Made by a program: the position numbers and the translations under genes. A model generated the notes under the pieces. That model had not been told where the DNA came from and did no database searches. It saw only the letters and a list, made by a program, of their open reading frames with translations. Positions 9,016-16,632 of a DNA stretch of 39,808 nt are shown piece by piece. Position 1 is the stretch's first letter. Each line of letters begins with the position of its first letter. This DNA is from G020354785 sp964461435 (GTDB lineage Bacteria; Bacteroidota; Bacteroidia; Bacteroidales; UBA10428): the NCBI GenBank assembly GCA_964461435.1, contig CAYWUI010000030.1, positions 1 to 39,808 on the forward strand, read 5' to 3'.

Positions 9016-10065
9016 ATGAATAAGAGAGATTTATTGAAGGAACCTATTGAGCATATTGATATAAAATCCTTTGATTCGACATCTGTTATCGAGGCGATGG
9101 GAAAAATGTCTTTCTCAGCACGGGAGACTGCAAATGCGGCAGATATTTACATGAAGATGTTAAGAGATCCCAAATGTACAATTATTCTTACTTTGGCAGG
9201 AAGCACAAGTGCTGCAGGCTGTATGCATATTTACTCCGATTTGGTAAGATACAATATGGTTGATGCAATTGTCGCTACAGGTGCCTCAATTGTGGACATG
9301 GATTTTTTCGAAGCACTGGGCTTCAGCCACTACAAAGGGCGTAATGATATTTCTGACAGGAGGTTAAGAGAATTCTATATTGACAGAATATATGATACAT
9401 TTATAGATGAGGATGATCTGCAGGAGTGTGACCGCACAATAAAGGAAATCGCTGACGAGCTGGAGCCAAGGCCTTATTCGTCACGGGAATTTATCTGGGA
9501 AATGGGAAAGTTTTTATCTGTCTTCTCCGGAAAGGAAAATTCACTGGTACAAACTGCTTTTGAAAATAATGTCCCTATTTTTTGTCCGGCTTTCTCCGAT
9601 AGCAGTGCCGGCTTTGGCCTGGTAAAACATCAGTGGTTACGCCCTGAAAAGCACTTGACCATTGATTCCGTCAGGGATTTTCTTGAACTGACAAAAATAA
9701 AAATCGAAGCCCCTGTAACGGGACTCTTCATCATTGGCGGTGGCGTGCCCAAGAATTTTGCCCAGGATTCTGTTATATGTGCGGAAATTTTGGGCCATCC
9801 GGCTCCCATGCACAAATACGCTGTCCAGGTTACTGTGGCCGATGTCAGGGATGGTGCATGTTCATCATCAACTTTGCAGGAAGCCTGTTCCTGGGGAAAA
9901 GTCGATATCCAGCATGAGCAAATGGTTTACGCAGAGGCTACAAGCGTATTGCCCCTTATAGCAAGTTATGCCTATCACAGTAAAGCATGGGAGAAAAGGG
10001 CAAAAAAAGAATGGTCAAAGCTGTTCGGCAGCATATATGTGCAACCCACACCAAAATTGATTTAG
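9016..10065 (+). CDS. Deoxyhypusine synthase family protein, probable homospermidine or spermidine synthase
   Basis: 349 residues, colinear with the deoxyhypusine synthase (DHS) family. NAD-binding and active-site segments include LTLAGSTSAAG, ATGASIVDMD, NNVPIFCPAFSDSS and GGGVPKN. The reactive lysine motif EACSWGKVD (Lys295) aligns with the catalytic SWGK of eukaryotic DHS and is followed by MVYAEATSVLPLI. The enzyme class oxidises a polyamine with NAD and moves its aminobutyl group onto an amine through an enzyme-lysine imine. Bacteria lack eIF5A, and bacterial relatives are known to act as homospermidine synthases. With arginine decarboxylase and agmatinase upstream, putrescine is the likely substrate. 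The exact product (homospermidine, spermidine or another) cannot be read from sequence. Confidence 0.85.
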   Translation: MNKRDLLKEPIEHIDIKSFDSTSVIEAMGKMSFSARETANAADIYMKMLRDPKCTIILTLAGSTSAAGCMHIYSDLVRYNMVDAIVATGASIVDMDFFEALGFSHYKGRNDISDRRLREFYIDRIYDTFIDEDDLQECDRTIKEIADELEPRPYSSREFIWEMGKFLSVFSGKENSLVQTAFENNVPIFCPAFSDSSAGFGLVKHQWLRPEKHLTIDSVRDFLELTKIKIEAPVTGLFIIGGGVPKNFAQDSVICAEILGHPAPMHKYAVQVTVADVRDGACSSSTLQEACSWGKVDIQHEQMVYAEATSVLPLIASYAYHSKAWEKRAKKEWSKLFGSIYVQPTPKLI

Positions 10066-10094
10066 CAGCACTGTTTTAAAAAGTACCTTTACCC

Positions 10095-12113
10095 TTATGC
10101 TTTAATAAATGCCACTCCTTTTCCGTTATCGGTGTCACATGAACTCATAACGCTGCTTTCAACAGCCTTATTATTATTATCAACACCATTGCCAAAACTG
10201 CCTATCCGCTGTTCAGCAGATTTCAGTATGGATTCCAGCAATTGCGAATAGTCCATCCCCTGGATGTTAGCCATCTTAGCCAAGTGCCCATCCCAGCACC
10301 AACCCGGATTCGGATTGACCTCAAGAAGCCTTGGCTTCCCGGTGCTGTCCAGCCTCCAGTCAAAACGGCAATAATCCCTGCATTCAAGCCTCTCAGATAA
10401 TTTCATGCAAAATTCTATAATATTTTTTTCAGTCTGAAGAGGTAAATCTGCCGGAATAGACCTTAGTAAATTATAATACGGAGAATCCTCAAGCCATTTA
10501 GCTTCATATCCGCAGATCTTGGGAAGATCCGGGGGTAAAAATGAATAATCCTCTTCAATAATATGCAGTACTGTGTATGACTCAGGCGGATTACCTATGA
10601 TGCCGACCGTTAATTCTTTACCCTGAAGAAATTCTTCAATTAAGATAGGTTTGTCATAGCCGAATTGCTCCCTGATCTTTATTATTGCATCATTTAATCC
10701 TTCTATATCATTGGCGACACTTTTTTGTGTTATGCCAAAACTAGAATCTCCAAAATTTGGTTTCGCAATTACCGGGAAATCAATGTTAAGCTCAAATACA
10801 TTGTCCTCAGGCTTAATATAAAAAGCATCGGCAACAGGAATCCCCATCTCTTTGGCAATTCCCCTTATTAGTGATTTATCATAGCAATATGCCAGGCACT
10901 GGGGATTGGATCCTGTATAGGGAATATCCATAGCTTCGAGCAATGCGGGAATATGAAGCTCTTTTTTAGGATCATTTGAAAATCCCTCATCACAAAGATT
11001 AAGAACAATATCGAGATTTGACTTTAACCTGGTGAGCGAGTTAATCAGCAAATTGTGATTGTCAAGATAAATGAAATTATAATCCTCGAGCTTACTCAAG
11101 GCAATTTTAAGCTGTGTTATAGTATTAAAATCATCATCATCAAATACTGATAAAGGCTTGACCATATCAGGCTTATTGGGATCACCCATCAGTACCACCA
11201 CGTTCTTGCGTTTCTTCTGCCTCGATTTAACCGGAGTCCACTCCTTGATAACATCAGCCGTGGTTATTATTCGCTGTTCCATCATCCCCAGATCCTGGTT
11301 GCGTTTTGATTCAGGCGATATCCTGTTATGGAAAACAATGTTCCTGAACCTGGTCTTCTCCAGTATCTTTACAAGGCTTTCTTCCGTATACAGCCTTTCT
11401 GCATAAAACTGGTCAACCAGAACGCCTTTCTGTATATTGGTAATAACTTCCCTTGATATAAGGCGTTCGTTGTCGCTGGCGAGGGACCTTTCCCTGCAGA
11501 CAAAATGATTCCTGTCTATCCATTCCCAGCTTCTCGGATTAAAATTACTTTTCAGATAATCACCATCGGCGACATCTATTAAAAACTTCCCCATAGGCTT
11601 CAGCACCCTGAATACTTCATTCAGTATCTTTATATCATCTTCGACACTCTCAAAATATCCAAAGCTGTTACCCAGTATCATAACAACATCAAAAGTATCG
11701 GTAAGATAAGGAAGTTTTCGTGCATCTCCTTCTTTAAAGTTAACCGACTGGCCCGAAATGCTATTATTTTGTTTGGCCTTACGAATAAGATAATGAGACC
11801 GGTCCAGCCCATTTACATTCTTAAATCCTCTCTTTGCCAGCTCTATTGCATGTCTTCCCTGGCCGCAGGCTAAATCCAGAATTATATGATCACTGCTAAG
11901 ATTGAGAATATCCGAAAACAGATCAACTTCCTTGCTTGTTATCTCAGTATCATCCACTACATCAGCATCAGTCTTCAGGTACATGGAATTGAAAATCCTC
12001 CTCCACCAGTCCGGTTGAAGGTGATCCTCAAGATTATTTACCGGTCCTAACGTTTTATTGGTATTATTACCATTCTTTCTTTTTTTTGCAGATTGAATAT
12101 CTATATTTCTCAT
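10095..12113 (-). CDS. Fusion of class I SAM methyltransferase and D-Ala-D-Ala ligase-type ATP-grasp enzyme
   Basis: 672 residues. Residues about 35-295 are a Rossmann methyltransferase with motif I DLACGQGRH (80-88), motif II GLDRS, an acidic post-II FKEGDARKLPY and VLKPMGKFLIDVADGDYL. After a basic linker (QKKRKN, ~299-304), residues about 305-635 are a D-alanine-D-alanine ligase-like ATP-grasp domain: VVVLMGDPNKP, NLCDEGF, DIPYTGSNP, ATP-binding VIAKPNFGDSSFG (K451), LIEEFLQGKE, FDWRLD (D585) and the metal-binding LEVNPNPGW (E598, N600). The last 35 residues look disordered. Such a protein could methylate and then ligate an amino acid or peptide, but no substrate can be named. It is convergent with the polyamine operon and divergent, 22 bp apart, from the 12136 gene. 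The frame shows no break, so the fusion is real in this sequence. Confidence 0.85.
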   Translation of the reverse strand: MRNIDIQSAKKRKNGNNTNKTLGPVNNLEDHLQPDWWRRIFNSMYLKTDADVVDDTEITSKEVDLFSDILNLSSDHIILDLACGQGRHAIELAKRGFKNVNGLDRSHYLIRKAKQNNSISGQSVNFKEGDARKLPYLTDTFDVVMILGNSFGYFESVEDDIKILNEVFRVLKPMGKFLIDVADGDYLKSNFNPRSWEWIDRNHFVCRERSLASDNERLISREVITNIQKGVLVDQFYAERLYTEESLVKILEKTRFRNIVFHNRISPESKRNQDLGMMEQRIITTADVIKEWTPVKSRQKKRKNVVVLMGDPNKPDMVKPLSVFDDDDFNTITQLKIALSKLEDYNFIYLDNHNLLINSLTRLKSNLDIVLNLCDEGFSNDPKKELHIPALLEAMDIPYTGSNPQCLAYCYDKSLIRGIAKEMGIPVADAFYIKPEDNVFELNIDFPVIAKPNFGDSSFGITQKSVANDIEGLNDAIIKIREQFGYDKPILIEEFLQGKELTVGIIGNPPESYTVLHIIEEDYSFLPPDLPKICGYEAKWLEDSPYYNLLRSIPADLPLQTEKNIIEFCMKLSERLECRDYCRFDWRLDSTGKPRLLEVNPNPGWCWDGHLAKMANIQGMDYSQLLESILKSAEQRIGSFGNGVDNNNKAVESSVMSSCDTDNGKGVAFIKA

Positions 12114-12135
12114 TTTTTAGGGATATTAATTTTTA

Positions 12136-12783
12136 ATGTTTAGACGGGGAAAAATAAAATTGTCACAAAATATTTTATGCCTGAAAGAAAAAAGTGTTAA
12201 AAATCAGAACAGCCAATTAAAATCCGACATGAATGAAGGAGTTAAATATGTTCTTTTCAGGACCTATAAATGTGACCATAAATCACTTTTTACGTCTAAA
12301 TTCCGATATTTAGCAAATCTCAATATGCCAAAGGGAATTTCGAAAAATAAAAATAAAAATCTGGAAGCATTTATCTATAATAAGCTTGTTCCTGATGAAA
12401 AGGTTAAAAATGCCTTCAGGAATTACTTTCCCAAAGCAAAAGATATAGAATGGACTTATAAATCAAATAATATTTATGAAGCCGTTTTCAGTCACCAGGG
12501 ATATTATAAAAATGCGGACATTTCAACCAGCGGCGAACTTAAAGAAGTAAAAACATTACTGGAAGAAGAGGATCTGCCAAAAAATATTATCCACACCATA
12601 GATAATAAATATCACAGAACTTACATAATAAGTTGCATAAAAGTGGAAAATCCGAAACAGGCCTTTTATGAAGTTATTTTTGATGCAAAGGATAAGACCC
12701 GCTATCTTATGTTATTTGACCACAAAGGGAAAGTTTTAAAGAAAGAGTCGCTGTTCGTTGTTAAGTCAGGATTATTAAAATAA
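12136..12783 (+). CDS. PepSY-like (DUF2874-type) domain protein without signal peptide
   Basis: Up to 215 residues. Residues about 90-210 show the PepSY-like pattern: VKNAFRNYFPKAKDIEWTY, YEAVFSHQGYYKNADIS, SGELKEVKTLLEEEDLPK, then a second half with FYEVIFDAKD and GKVLKKESL. Family members are usually short periplasmic proteins of unknown role, but no signal peptide is visible at any start here. The start is uncertain: the first ATG (12136) lies only 22 bp from the divergent methyltransferase start and its first ~60 residues are basic and uninformative. ATGs at 12229 and 12325 would keep the whole domain. Real function is unknown. Confidence 0.65.
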   Translation: MFRRGKIKLSQNILCLKEKSVKNQNSQLKSDMNEGVKYVLFRTYKCDHKSLFTSKFRYLANLNMPKGISKNKNKNLEAFIYNKLVPDEKVKNAFRNYFPKAKDIEWTYKSNNIYEAVFSHQGYYKNADISTSGELKEVKTLLEEEDLPKNIIHTIDNKYHRTYIISCIKVENPKQAFYEVIFDAKDKTRYLMLFDHKGKVLKKESLFVVKSGLLK

Positions 12784-12941
12784 AACAGCATACCTCATCC
12801 TGTTAAAGATCCACCACATCATCATTATTCTCAAATTCACTGATTTCATCGATTACTATTTTCTTCCTGTTGGTTAATATTCTTTAAATAAATGTTTACA
12901 TCATTTAAAACTCAATTATACACTTTTTATTATTTTTTATA

Positions 12942-12949
12942 TAACTTCG
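12942..12949 (+). promoter_or_regulatory. Possible -7 box for the sensor kinase operon
   Basis: TAACTTCG is one mismatch from TAnnTTTG and lies 18 bases before the kinase start, with T-rich sequence about 19 bases upstream. Weak support. Confidence 0.3.
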
Positions 12950-12967
12950 ATTACAAAAGAGTACTTA

Positions 12968-14032
12968 ATGAAACATGGTAAATATGGCCTGACCGAAACA
13001 AGTGAATTTTTAGCTTCTGTTATAAGCAGCGCTCCATACGGCATCCTGGCAGTTAATAAAGAAGGGGAAATAACAATTGCTAATTACCTTGCAAAGGAAT
13101 ATCTTGATTTGCCTTATAATGTCAAAGAATTACCCGGGAAAAATATTCAGGTTTGTATCAGGCATATACCTAAATTAAAAAATATATTAATCAAAAACCT
13201 GAAGAGCAGCAAAAGACAAATTAATATTGACGCATTCCAGTACGGTAATAAGTTCCTGAATATAAGAGGAAGACCTATTCATGAGGGATATATAATTACA
13301 ATAGAGAATGTTACCAGGATGAAAGAAATGGAGGCTGTAGCACTAAACTCAATGCTTGAAGGGCAGGAACAGGAACGTAAAAGAATAGCCAAAGAAATAC
13401 ATGACGGACTGGGACCCATGCTTTCAGCAATAAAGCTGAATCTTGAGTCCATACGTACTGATATCCAAAGCATAGGGCAAAATACCATCTTGAAAAAAAT
13501 AAAAACCACATCTTCACTTATTGACGGAGTGGCAACAGACATGAGAAATATATCAAGACGGCTCATGCCAAAGGTGCTTGTTGATTTCGGACTTTCAGCA
13601 GCCCTGGAAAACCTGTGCCAGCACGTGGTTGAATCCAGTAAATTAAAAGTGAATTTTTATAAATCGGGGTTTACAAAGAGATTTGACGATTTGATTGAAC
13701 TGGGACTGTTCAGAATCGGACAGGAACTGATTCATAATGCTATTAAACACGCCAATGCATCCGTGCTGAATGTGCAATTAATTGAGCATCCTGAAAGTAT
13801 AATATTAATGGTAGAAGATAATGGAAAAGGCTTTGATGAACAGGCCAAAAACCCTAAAAACCGGGGATTAGGATTAATAAATATCGAATCAAGAGCAAAA
13901 GCACTGGGAGGTGATTTCTTTATTGATTCTGTTGAAGGGAAAGGTGTTACAGCAACAATAGAAATACCTCTTGAAAATGAACTGAATGCAGAAATTGTCA
14001 AAACAATGAGCTCCCAGATTTTAAACAGGTAG
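12968..14032 (+). CDS. Cytosolic PAS-domain sensor histidine kinase, NarL-partner type (HisKA_3)
   Basis: 354 residues with no membrane span. Residues about 12-118 form a PAS-like sensor (ASVISSAPYGILAVNKEGEI). Residues 131-200 form the HisKA_3 dimerisation domain, with the phospho-accepting His145 in EQERKRIAKEIHDGLGP. The HATPase_c domain follows: N-box QELIHNAIKHA (N257), G1 box VEDNGKGFD (D284) and G2 box RGLGLINIESRA. This is the DesK/NarX/LiaS-type kinase that pairs with LuxR-type regulators, and such a regulator starts 41 bp downstream. The signal is not evident; being soluble, it should sense an internal cue. Confidence 0.92.
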   Translation: MKHGKYGLTETSEFLASVISSAPYGILAVNKEGEITIANYLAKEYLDLPYNVKELPGKNIQVCIRHIPKLKNILIKNLKSSKRQINIDAFQYGNKFLNIRGRPIHEGYIITIENVTRMKEMEAVALNSMLEGQEQERKRIAKEIHDGLGPMLSAIKLNLESIRTDIQSIGQNTILKKIKTTSSLIDGVATDMRNISRRLMPKVLVDFGLSAALENLCQHVVESSKLKVNFYKSGFTKRFDDLIELGLFRIGQELIHNAIKHANASVLNVQLIEHPESIILMVEDNGKGFDEQAKNPKNRGLGLINIESRAKALGGDFFIDSVEGKGVTATIEIPLENELNAEIVKTMSSQILNR

Positions 14033-14073
14033 CAAATACTTTGTCAGCAAGAATATAATAAGAACTGAAATTA

Positions 14074-14721
14074 ATGAATAAAATAAGAATACTTATAGCC
14101 GATGATCATGAGATTTTCCGCGACGGAATAAGGGCATTGCTTGAGAAGGAAAAAAATATTGAAGTTATAGGTGATGCTGCAAATGGAAGTGAAGTTATTG
14201 ATTTTCTCGAAAATAACAAGGTGGACGTAATTCTTATGGATATTGATATGGGCAAAATTAACGGTATTGATGCCACTTTTAACCTGAAGAAAAAATATCC
14301 TGAAGTGAATGTTCTTGCTCTTTCAATGTATGGAGAATATAACTATATATTAAAAATGATTGAAGCAGGGGCCAATGGTTACATTCTTAAAAACGCAGGT
14401 AAAGAGGAAATGTTGACAGCCATTAATAGTGTGGCAGCAGGAGGCAGTTATTTCAGCAGGGAAGTTTCTATGAGATTATTTGAAAACATTAATAAACTGC
14501 AGAAATCTACTGCTAATAAATCTGAGATTCCCCTTACAAACAGAGAAATAGAAATACTGAAACTGATTGCACAGGAATATTCAAATGCAGAAATAGCAGA
14601 TAAGTTGTTTATTAGTATAAGAACAGTCGATACCCACCGCCGCAATCTTATTGAGAAACTCGGGGTGAAAAACACTGCCGGTCTGGTTAAATATGCAATG
14701 AAGAAAGGTCTGATTGATTAA
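14074..14721 (+). CDS. NarL/FixJ-type response regulator
   Basis: 215 residues. The receiver domain (about 4-120) keeps the acidic pair D10/D11, phospho-acceptor Asp56 (VILMDIDMG), switch Ser (ALSMY) and the conserved Lys in GYILKNAGKEE. The C-terminal LuxR-type helix-turn-helix spans about 148-210: LTNREIEILKLIAQ, NAEIADKLFIS, TVDTHRRNLIEKLGVKN. Phosphorylation by the kinase encoded just upstream should control DNA binding. The target genes are unknown; the operon may regulate itself. Confidence 0.94.
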   Translation: MNKIRILIADDHEIFRDGIRALLEKEKNIEVIGDAANGSEVIDFLENNKVDVILMDIDMGKINGIDATFNLKKKYPEVNVLALSMYGEYNYILKMIEAGANGYILKNAGKEEMLTAINSVAAGGSYFSREVSMRLFENINKLQKSTANKSEIPLTNREIEILKLIAQEYSNAEIADKLFISIRTVDTHRRNLIEKLGVKNTAGLVKYAMKKGLID

Positions 14722-14963
14722 TTTTGCGAATTTGAATTATTGTTCTATTTTTACACGTAGTTAAACAATTACTTACCTTTAGGCATGACTTACGTGACGA
14801 AGCATTTTCTTAAATTATTTATGAAGCTTTTTAATCAATAATTTCGGACATTATTTTTTAGTTCCAATGACAGGCTGGAACCTTAATATTATAATATTAG
14901 GTGTCTATATATAAGTTTACACTAATAAACCGGAGTTTTTATAAGGTATACCCGAATAATGTT

Positions 14964-15383
14964 CTATTCTGATATAGTATTTTTAATAAGTGGTGCTTCC
15001 AAATTACAAAGATTCATTAATCCAAGTAATATCAGGCCAGAGTTAGCCTGTAAAGTTAATGTACTAATAAATGATCTAATATATGGGAAGACTATTGCTA
15101 TTGCGTTTTTATAAAAATAACTTGGAATATCAGTGAGCGGTAAATCTTTTTCAAATTCAAAATAAGCATAACATTGCACATAAATGATTTTCTTTCCCTT
15201 ACCATCATCATCCCACCCCGATAGTTCCAACTTAAGTTCAAAAGTTCTCTCTTTTTGCAAATATTTACCACTTGGCACAAAATCCAATTTAATTGTGCAT
15301 TCTGCTTTCTCCGGTTCAGTATAAGAAAAATTAGGGATTTTGAACCTTTTAAATTTAAAAGCGGCATTTTTTGCTTCTACCAT
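14964..15383 (-). CDS. SecB-like chaperone
   Basis: 139 residues. The C-terminal part IAIVFPYIRSFISTLTLQAN followed by LMNL matches the SecB fold signature (FPY-R-I-S-T...; E. coli SecB has FPYARECIT...). The N-terminus (AAFKFKRFKIPNFSY, then TIKLDFVPSGKYL and FELKLELSG) fits the strands before it. SecB holds proteins unfolded for export; solitary SecB-like proteins in toxin-antitoxin-chaperone (TAC) loci protect an antitoxin instead. The gene starts 7 bp after the stop of a 93-residue putative antitoxin, and a hairpin terminator sits between them. General export chaperone is the alternative, but the island setting argues for a dedicated partner. Confidence 0.65.
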   Translation of the reverse strand: MVEAKNAAFKFKRFKIPNFSYTEPEKAECTIKLDFVPSGKYLQKERTFELKLELSGWDDDGKGKKIIYVQCYAYFEFEKDLPLTDIPSYFYKNAIAIVFPYIRSFISTLTLQANSGLILLGLMNLCNLEAPLIKNTISE

Positions 15384-15390
15384 AATGCAA

Positions 15391-15672
15391 TTATACTAAA
15401 AAAAAAGACTCTGTTATGATTACAGAGTCTTTTTTAGTCATTTTATTTTTTTGTTTTGGTAGAGGAGGTGAATAATAATTTGTATAGTCCCCTACAATGT
15501 TCACCCCAATATCAAAATTGCAAATTATCACAGCCTCTTCTGAACAAGAATAAAAATCTACCTCTTCAAGTTCATCAATACGCTGACTATCCAACCAACT
15601 ATTTAAACTCTCTTTAGTTTCTTTGGCTAACGCTTTATCAAGTCTTCTTTCAAGTTCTTTTAAATCAATCAT
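15391..15672 (-). CDS. Small protein, putative antitoxin of a toxin-antitoxin-chaperone unit
   Basis: 93 residues. The N-terminal helix-rich part (KELERRLDKALAKETKESL then NSWLDSQR) is followed by an acidic segment and a segment with aromatic/cysteine residues. No named domain is recognised. It lies 12 bp after the putative toxin gene and 7 bp before the SecB-like gene. The last ~14 codons (KKDSVIITESFFLV) coincide with a hairpin plus T9 tract (15396-15437), so the tail is written by a terminator. In known TAC antitoxins a C-terminal hydrophobic stretch makes stability depend on the chaperone; the VIITESFFLV tail could play that part. The antitoxin role is inferred from position only. Confidence 0.5.
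   Translation of the reverse strand: MIDLKELERRLDKALAKETKESLNSWLDSQRIDELEEVDFYSCSEEAVIICNFDIGVNIVGDYTNYYSPPLPKQKNKMTKKDSVIITESFFLV
15396..15437 (-). terminator. Intrinsic terminator/attenuator inside the end of the putative antitoxin gene
   Basis: GACTCTGT (15407-15414) and ACAGAGTC (15422-15429) form a perfect 8-bp stem, extended by six A-T pairs, around a 7-base loop. On the minus strand it is followed by nine T's. The hairpin overlaps the last codons of the 15391-15672 gene and ends 12 bases before the SecB-like start. The plus strand also has a T6 run, so it could act both ways. Confidence 0.75.
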
Positions 15673-15684
15673 TTTCTTTTATTA

Positions 15685-16233
15685 TTAACATTTTTGTTCA
15701 AAATAGAACGCAAAGGTAAGAATTATTCCAATATTAAAAACAGCCAATTGTATTCGCTTTCTATAATTAAAACCCTCAATTAATAAATCATTACTAAAAG
15801 GTAAGTCCTGAAACATAATCCCAGATGTAATTTCTGACCATTTAGCATTTTCCGTAAAATAAGAATTAATTTCTCTAATTGTAGCTTTTCTTCCTGTAAT
15901 TTTAATAATCTTTTTTGCTGCTTTTTCAATTTGTTCAACCCAAAAAATATAATGTCCTTCATTAAAAACAGTATCCAAAACATTCTCACAATCAATTAGA
16001 CCTGTATAAACTTCATAATATCCTGTACTCCTTTTACTTTCATTCCCCCAACGAATAGCATCCATTTCATTTTCCCAAAAATAATATGCGATACCCAGCC
16101 AAGCATTTTTTCTTTTAGCCAGAATTGGTTTTGTAAGTCTTATTTTCCTCTTTTCTTGAGTATGATACATTAAACGTTCCAAATCACAGTTTTGTTTAAA
16201 ATAAGTCAAATTTATTGATTTTATAATATGCAA
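15685..16233 (-). CDS. Putative toxin, possibly ADP-ribosyltransferase-like
   Basis: 182 residues, or 161 if the internal ATG at residue 22 (MYHTQEKRK) is used. The pattern YHT, then WLGIAYYFWE (45-54), then MDAIRWG, FQDLPF (141-146) and RKRIQLAVFN (158-167) resembles a family of small proteins with an 'HGT...WLGxGxYFWE...IQIAV' layout thought to be ADP-ribosyltransferase-like. This is recalled pattern similarity, not a search result. No membrane span or signal peptide is clear, though the C-terminus (IGIILTFAFYF) is hydrophobic. It heads a three-gene run with a small protein and a SecB-like chaperone, the layout expected of a toxin. An enzyme unrelated to toxicity is possible. Confidence 0.5.
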   Translation of the reverse strand: MHIIKSINLTYFKQNCDLERLMYHTQEKRKIRLTKPILAKRKNAWLGIAYYFWENEMDAIRWGNESKRSTGYYEVYTGLIDCENVLDTVFNEGHYIFWVEQIEKAAKKIIKITGRKATIREINSYFTENAKWSEITSGIMFQDLPFSNDLLIEGFNYRKRIQLAVFNIGIILTFAFYFEQKC

Positions 16234-16296
16234 GATACATTTTTTTCAATATTTAAAACTCTTTGGCCCGATTTTTCGTCTTGCATTAGACCTATT

Positions 16297-16632
16297 TTAC
16301 TTTTCTTTAGGATTATACTCTGTTGCTTTTTTAAGTTTCTTATTAAAATCAGATAATTTTATTTGTGGTTTATCCAATTCTTCTAAATCGATAAACGGAA
16401 TTTGTTTTTGTCCGTATTTTTCGTTTATTAATCTATCAAACTCCCTTTTATTCTTTGAAATTGACGCTAATGCCTCAACTGAATACAATACTTTTTTAAG
16501 GGCTTCTCTTCCTTTATCTTTTGTTAATGACTGGTGTAGCCTATATTTATAATCACCTTTTGGTGTTCTTGGTGTTTTTGATTTTAATTTTTCAAGCACA
16601 AATGTGCCTTTTGGTGGAAGTATATTTTTAGC
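16297..16632 (-). pseudogene. C-terminal remnant of a P63C-domain protein
   Basis: The frame, open directly after the neighbour's TAA at 16633-16635, reads AKNILPPKGTFV, then LEKLKSKTPRTPKGDYK, then LHQSLTKDKGREAL and further to EYNPKEK. The segment LPPKGTF...TP..G..K...HQ.LT.D.G...L matches the end of the P63C domain, whose proteins usually run to 250-300 residues. Only about 110 residues remain, and the sole start is a GTG at 16599 inside the domain. The N-terminal two thirds are missing and their place is taken by the two-gene module at 16633-17503. It is most simply a relict left by a recombination. A short functional product cannot be excluded. Confidence 0.6.

Noticed and set aside
9630..9961. 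Open frames on both strands inside the DHS-like gene
   Set aside because: They overlap a strongly supported gene entirely and show no domain; they are shadow frames.
14850..14885. Small hairpin GTTCCA/TGGAAC after the response regulator gene
   Set aside because: Only a 6-bp stem with no T-run after it; too weak to call a terminator.
14884..14899. 16-bp perfect palindrome TAATATTATAATATTA
   Set aside because: It is pure A/T in an AT-rich gap and easily arises by chance; no promoter or gene depends on it.
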